Part shown: piece after piece, positions 57,868 through 61,143 of the stretch
Layout of the letters: the number at the start of each line of letters is the position of its first letter
Position numbering within the stretch: position 1 is the first letter of the stretch
NCBI GenBank assembly: GCA_945889625.1
Contig: CAMDCE010000029.1
Coordinates: forward strand, 1 to 61,143
Length of the DNA: 61,143 nucleotides
From: Asaia bogorensis
GTDB taxonomy: Bacteria; Pseudomonadota; Alphaproteobacteria; Reyranellales; Reyranellaceae
Direction of reading: 5' to 3'
Notes under the pieces: generated by a model
What the model saw: only the letters and a program-made list of their open reading frames with translations
Told to the model about the DNA's origin: nothing
Databases searched by the model: none
Made by a program: the position numbers and the translations under genes

Positions 57868-57986
57868 CCCCCTCCGTCGCCGTAGGACGGCGACACCTCC
57901 CCCGCAGACGGGGGAGGGATAAGAGGGCGTCATTCCTCCCCCGTCTTCGGGGGAGGTGTCAGCGTCATACGCTGACGGAGGGGGTC
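57866..57986. repeat. Composite palindromic repeat A3 (left of DUF559 gene)
   Basis: 121 bp from GACCCCCTCCGTC to GACGGAGGGGGTC with four hairpins. The outer variable stems are GTCGCCG/CGGCGAC and GTCAGCG/CGCTGAC; the inner ones are CCTCCCCCG/CGGGGGAGG with CAGA and TCTT loops. Its first two bases are part of the amidase stop codon. It ends 13 bases before the stop of the convergent DUF559 gene. Confidence 0.92.
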
Positions 57987-57999
57987 GGGAAGTCATGAT

Positions 58000-58350
58000 T
58001 CAATCGAATCGTCCGTCCATCCCCTTGCGATGCAACGCCTCGAAGATGGTCTCGAGCACGCCGTCGATGTTCGCCAGCACGTCGCCGTTCCAGAATCGCA
58101 GAACCCGCAAACCGTAGGATCTGAAGAAATCGTCCCGCCGCTTGTCGTAGGTCAACTGCTCGACGTGCTGGCTGCCGTCGAGTTCGACAACGATCGATGC
58201 TTCCAGGCAGATGAAGTCGCAGACATAGGGCCCGAAGGGGCGCTGTCGCCTGAACCTGAAGCCGCCCAGCTGGCGGCGTCGCAAGTGATTCCACAGGAGT
58301 CGTTCGGGGTCGGTGGCGTTCTTGCGCAGCGCGCGGGCGAAACGGTTCAT
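58000..58350 (-). CDS. DUF559 (Vsr-like) nuclease-fold protein
   Basis: A 116-residue protein of the DUF559 family, restriction-endonuclease-like and related to Vsr. It has the family sequence ALRKNATDPERLLWNHLRRRQLGGFRFRRQRPFGPYVCDFICLEASIVVELDGSQH, where the DF...E.D residues fit the metal-binding catalytic core, and LRVLRFWNGDVLANIDGVL. The frame is open to 58443 through the border of repeat A4; I use the ATG at 58350, where family members start. Its substrate is unknown. It is bracketed by repeats A3 and A4, a layout like a mobile cassette. Confidence 0.88.
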   Translation of the reverse strand: MNRFARALRKNATDPERLLWNHLRRRQLGGFRFRRQRPFGPYVCDFICLEASIVVELDGSQHVEQLTYDKRRDDFFRSYGLRVLRFWNGDVLANIDGVLETIFEALHRKGMDGRFD

Positions 58351-58413
58351 CTCGGCAGTTGGCCAATTCACGTTGGCGTAAATAGGGCAGTTTATGCAAC
58401 CTATGAGAGCCAT

Positions 58414-58532
58414 GACCCCCTCCGTCCGCGCAGACGCGGACACCTCCCCCGCAGCCGGGGGAGGGATAAGAGAGAGTCATTCCTCCCCCGTCTGCGGGGG
58501 AGGTGCCCCTGTAATCAGGGGCGGAGGGGGTC
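58414..58532. repeat. Composite palindromic repeat A4 (right of DUF559 gene)
   Basis: 119 bp with the same ends and four hairpins as A3. The outer variable stems are GTCCGCG/CGCGGAC and GCCCCTG/CAGGGGC, so here even the usual GTC/GAC ends of the second stem have changed in a paired manner. Inner hairpins are CCTCCCCCG/CGGGGGAGG-like. It lies 64 bases upstream of the DUF559 start and 53 bases upstream of the PBP1A start. Confidence 0.92.
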
Positions 58533-58585
58533 GGGGGACTGCCACAAGAAAGGCTTAAGTCCCGGCTATCTTTCATCGTAGAAAG

Positions 58586-61072
58586 ATGACCGTGCTCACC
58601 CTGTTCAAAGTCTCGCTGGCTTTCGCCCTGGCCCTGCTGATCGTCGGCACCGGCACGGTGGCGGGCCTGTTCTGGCATTTCAGCCACGGCCTGCCCGACC
58701 ACAACCAGCTCGCCGACTACCAGCCCGCCACCGTGTCGCGCCTCTACGCCGCCGACGGCCGCCTGCTGGCCGAATTCGCCCACGAAAAGCGGGTGTTCGT
58801 GCCGGTCGCCGCCATGCCCAAGCGCGTGCTGCAGGCTTTCGTGGCGTCCGAGGACCAGCGCTTCTTCTCCCATCCCGGCATCGACGTGATCGGCGTGGCG
58901 CGTGCCGCCATCACCAACCTCACCAACCCCGGCAAGAAGCTGGAGGGCGCCTCGGGCATAACGCAACAGGTCGCCAAGAACTTCCTGCTCACCAACCAGG
59001 CCACGCTGTCGCGCAAGATCCGCGAGGCGATCCTCGCCTTCCGCATCGAGGAGACCTATTCGAAGGAGCGCATCCTCGAGCTCTATCTCAACGAGATCTA
59101 CCTCGGCTCGGGCAACTATGGCGTCGCCTCGGCGGCCAACAACTATTTCGATCGGTCGCTCGGCGAATTGAGCTTGTCGGAGATCGCCTATCTCGCGGCC
59201 CTGCCCAAGGCGCCCAACCGCTACAACATCGTGCGCAACGAAAAGGAAGCCTACTGGCGGCGCGACTACGTGCTCGGCCGCATGCAGGAGGATGGCTACA
59301 TCACCGCCGCTGAAGTCCAGGCGGCCAAGGCCGAGCGCCTGGCCTATCGCCGGCGCGGCGCCACCGAGACGGTGCAGGCCGAGTTCTTCGCCGAGGAAGT
59401 CCGCCGCAATCTTCTCGCGGCCTACGGCGAGAAGGGCCTCTACGAGGGCGGCCTGTCGGTCACCACCACGCTCGACCCCGCCATCCAGGAGGCGGCCGAC
59501 CGGGCGCTGCGCGACGGGCTGGTCGAGTACGACCGCCGCCACGGCTGGAGGGGCCCGCACGGCAAGATTGCCGACATGACCGAGGGTACATGGGAGGCCG
59601 AGTTCGCCAGGATCGCCCAGCGCCGGCCGCTGTTCGGCCCGCCGGCGTGGCAGCTCGCCGTCGTCACCAAGCTCGAGGCCCAGTCGGTGACCATCGCCGG
59701 CCTGCCGCCGGTCGACGGCTCGGGCGAGGGCACCATTCCCTTCGCCGAGATGCAGTGGGCGCGCCCGACCTTGCCCGAGCAGCGCGTCGGCAATCCGCCG
59801 CGCACGCCGAAGGATGTCCTCAATGTGGGCGACGTGATCGCCGTCGAGAAGGTCGACAAGCCCATCGGCTCCGCTGCGAACGCCAAACCCTATCCGCCGC
59901 GCACCTACACGCTGCGCCAGGTGCCCAACGTCAACGGCGCCGTCGTGGCCATGGACCCGCAGACCGGCCGCGTGCTGGCGATGTCGGGCGGCTGGTCCTA
60001 CGGCCTCAGCCAGTTCAACAGAGCGGTGCAGGCCTCGCGCCAGCCCGGCTCGGCCTTCAAGCCCTTCGTCTATCTCGCGGCCATGGATGCGGGCTTCACG
60101 CCGGCCTCGATCGTGCTCGATGCGCCGTTCAGCTACGACCCCGGCTACGGCCAGCCGATCTGGACGCCCAAGAACTACGGCGGCGACTACCTCGGCCCGA
60201 CCACGGTGCGGCGCGGGCTGGAGATGTCGCGCAACCTCATGACCGTGCGCATGGCCCAGCAGGTCGGCATGAAGCGCGTCGTGGCGGTCGCCAAGGAGTT
60301 CGGCATCTCCGACAACATGGGCGCGTATCTGCCGATGTCGATCGGCGCCGGCGACACCACCCTGCTGCGCATGACCATGGGCAACGCCATGCTGGCCAAC
60401 GGCGCGCACGAGATCACGCCCTCGCTGGTCGACCGCGTGCAGGACCGCAACGGCAGGACGATCTACCGCCACGAGCCCAGGACCTGCAAAGGCTGCGGCG
60501 AGGCGGCACCCGGTCAGAAGCCCGCAGCGCCCGAGATCGTCGACGGCCGCCGGCCGTTCCACGATCCGGCGACCACCTACCAGGTCGTCCACATGATGCT
60601 GGGCGTCACGGTGCGCGGCACCGCGGGACGGCTGGCGGCGCTCGGCCGGCCGATCGCCGGCAAGACCGGCACGACCAACGACGCGCGCGACAACTGGTTC
60701 CTCGGCTCGACGCCCGACCTCACCATCGGCATCTACATCGGCTTCGACGAGCCACGCACCCTGGGCCCAAGCAACCTCGAGACCGGCGGCGGCAACGCCG
60801 TGCCGATCTACGAGGCCATCGCCAAGGTGGTGTTCAAGGACAAGCCGCCGACCCCGTTCCGCATCCCGCCCGGCCTGCGCATGGTGCGCATGACCTACGA
60901 GGGCGGCGCGATTGACGAGGTTTTCCGGCCGGGCACCGAGCCCGGCAGCGAGGGCGCCCTGGCGCCGCTCGACGGCTCGGCCCCGTGGGCCGGCGACCCC
61001 AACGCCGGCGGCCCGCAGCAGGCCGGCGGTCCCCGGCGGCCGACGCTGACGGGGACGGGCGAGACTTATTAG
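58586..61072 (+). CDS. mrcA: Penicillin-binding protein 1A
   Basis: An 828-residue bifunctional peptidoglycan synthase. It has one N-terminal membrane helix (about residues 8-30), a glycosyltransferase domain with EDQRFFSHPGIDVIGVARA (catalytic Glu) and GASGITQQVAKNF, and a transpeptidase domain with SAFK (catalytic Ser), SRN and KTGTTNDARDNWF. The OB-like domain between them is present. It polymerises and cross-links glycan in the periplasm. The tail is Gly/Pro-rich. A hairpin begins within the stop codon. Confidence 0.96.
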   Translation: MTVLTLFKVSLAFALALLIVGTGTVAGLFWHFSHGLPDHNQLADYQPATVSRLYAADGRLLAEFAHEKRVFVPVAAMPKRVLQAFVASEDQRFFSHPGIDVIGVARAAITNLTNPGKKLEGASGITQQVAKNFLLTNQATLSRKIREAILAFRIEETYSKERILELYLNEIYLGSGNYGVASAANNYFDRSLGELSLSEIAYLAALPKAPNRYNIVRNEKEAYWRRDYVLGRMQEDGYITAAEVQAAKAERLAYRRRGATETVQAEFFAEEVRRNLLAAYGEKGLYEGGLSVTTTLDPAIQEAADRALRDGLVEYDRRHGWRGPHGKIADMTEGTWEAEFARIAQRRPLFGPPAWQLAVVTKLEAQSVTIAGLPPVDGSGEGTIPFAEMQWARPTLPEQRVGNPPRTPKDVLNVGDVIAVEKVDKPIGSAANAKPYPPRTYTLRQVPNVNGAVVAMDPQTGRVLAMSGGWSYGLSQFNRAVQASRQPGSAFKPFVYLAAMDAGFTPASIVLDAPFSYDPGYGQPIWTPKNYGGDYLGPTTVRRGLEMSRNLMTVRMAQQVGMKRVVAVAKEFGISDNMGAYLPMSIGAGDTTLLRMTMGNAMLANGAHEITPSLVDRVQDRNGRTIYRHEPRTCKGCGEAAPGQKPAAPEIVDGRRPFHDPATTYQVVHMMLGVTVRGTAGRLAALGRPIAGKTGTTNDARDNWFLGSTPDLTIGIYIGFDEPRTLGPSNLETGGGNAVPIYEAIAKVVFKDKPPTPFRIPPGLRMVRMTYEGGAIDEVFRPGTEPGSEGALAPLDGSAPWAGDPNAGGPQQAGGPRRPTLTGTGETY

Positions 61073-61127
61073 GCGCGAGCGCAGCTCGCGCCGGCGGTGC
61101 CGTAGAGCTAGGCGCCCTCCGGGCGCC
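61072..61127 (+). terminator. Two GC-rich hairpins after PBP1A
   Basis: GGCGCGAGC (61072-61080) pairs with GCTCGCGCC (61084-61092) over a three-base loop, starting at the last base of the stop codon. A second hairpin, GGCGCCC/GGGCGCC (61111-61127), follows. Neither has a T-run, so they may be a Rho-dependent or processing element rather than an intrinsic terminator. Confidence 0.5.
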
Positions 61128-61143
61128 GGTCGCGGCGAAGCCG

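Noticed and set aside
57965..60592. An 875-codon open frame antisense to PBP1A that also spans the DUF559 gene
   Set aside because: The sense-strand PBP1A has all catalytic motifs; the antisense frame is low-complexity and crosses repeat A4.

Overview
The window is a GC-rich chromosomal segment from an alphaproteobacterium. Supporting markers are an NDUFA12-type complex I accessory subunit, a Tim44-domain protein, a vitamin B12-dependent class II ribonucleotide reductase, an AccB with an AMKT biotinylation motif, a membrane-anchored J-domain protein, RNase E with an insertion in its S1 region, and the block aroQ-accB-accC-aat-DUF2155-mlaD-NDUFA12. Composite GC-rich palindromic intergenic repeats point loosely to Rhodospirillales/Reyranella-like lineages, but order and genus cannot be fixed by reading alone. 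I saw no IS transposase, prophage, CRISPR array, tRNA or rRNA.

Layout. 1-5.3 kb: the end of mltG, a J-domain membrane protein, then galU-ugd-phosphomannomutase/phosphoglucomutase (nucleotide-sugar supply for surface polysaccharide) and a gamma-glutamylcyclotransferase-like gene. 5.2-10.6 kb: a D,D-carboxypeptidase with a SPOR domain, a secreted hypothetical, clpS-clpA and a 61-residue membrane protein. 10.6-16 kb: a FemAB-like acyltransferase, a structured intergenic region holding an 18-residue Lys/Ala mini-gene and a clear terminator, and nrdJ with an NrdR-like control region. 16-20.6 kb: NDUFA12, an MCE protein, DUF2155, aat, accC, accB, aroQ. 20.6-26.9 kb: a tyrosine catabolism cassette (MarR regulator with operator; hppD, hmgA, fahA, maiA) with an AsmA-like tail gene. 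26.9-32.1 kb: DsbA-like protein, M48 protease with TPRs, a gamma-glutamyltransferase-like lipoprotein lacking the nucleophile, an aminotransferase and an NTF2-like protein. 32.2-34.9 kb: two paired acyl-CoA dehydrogenases and a hypothetical. 35.3-42.4 kb: an ABC peptide-type importer with two tandem Tat-exported binding proteins. 42.5-48.6 kb: Tim44-domain protein, a small gene ending inside a repeat, a groEL 3' remnant, a class V aminotransferase, an FAD oxidoreductase, an MFS carrier and a small hypothetical. 48.7-53.5 kb: quinol nitric oxide reductase and groES-groEL. 53.6-61.1 kb: RNase E, a Tat-exported amidase, a DUF559 nuclease-like gene bracketed by two palindromic repeats, and PBP1A.

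How it works together. Much of the window serves the envelope: MltG, D,D-carboxypeptidase, amidase and PBP1A act on peptidoglycan; the MCE protein, M48 protease and DsbA-like protein on envelope upkeep; GalU, Ugd and PMM/PGM on polysaccharide precursors. A second theme is protein quality control (ClpS/ClpA, Aat as an N-degron enzyme feeding ClpS, GroESL, J-domain protein). Catabolic cassettes (tyrosine degradation, acyl-CoA dehydrogenation, oligopeptide import) look like more recently assembled blocks.

The items most worth follow-up are a family of about 120-bp palindromic repeats whose hairpin stems differ between copies yet always pair perfectly, two of which bracket a DUF559 nuclease-like gene; the Lys-rich mini-gene followed by a multi-hairpin region and terminator just upstream of a FemAB-like gene; and the 3' remnant of a second, divergent groEL.
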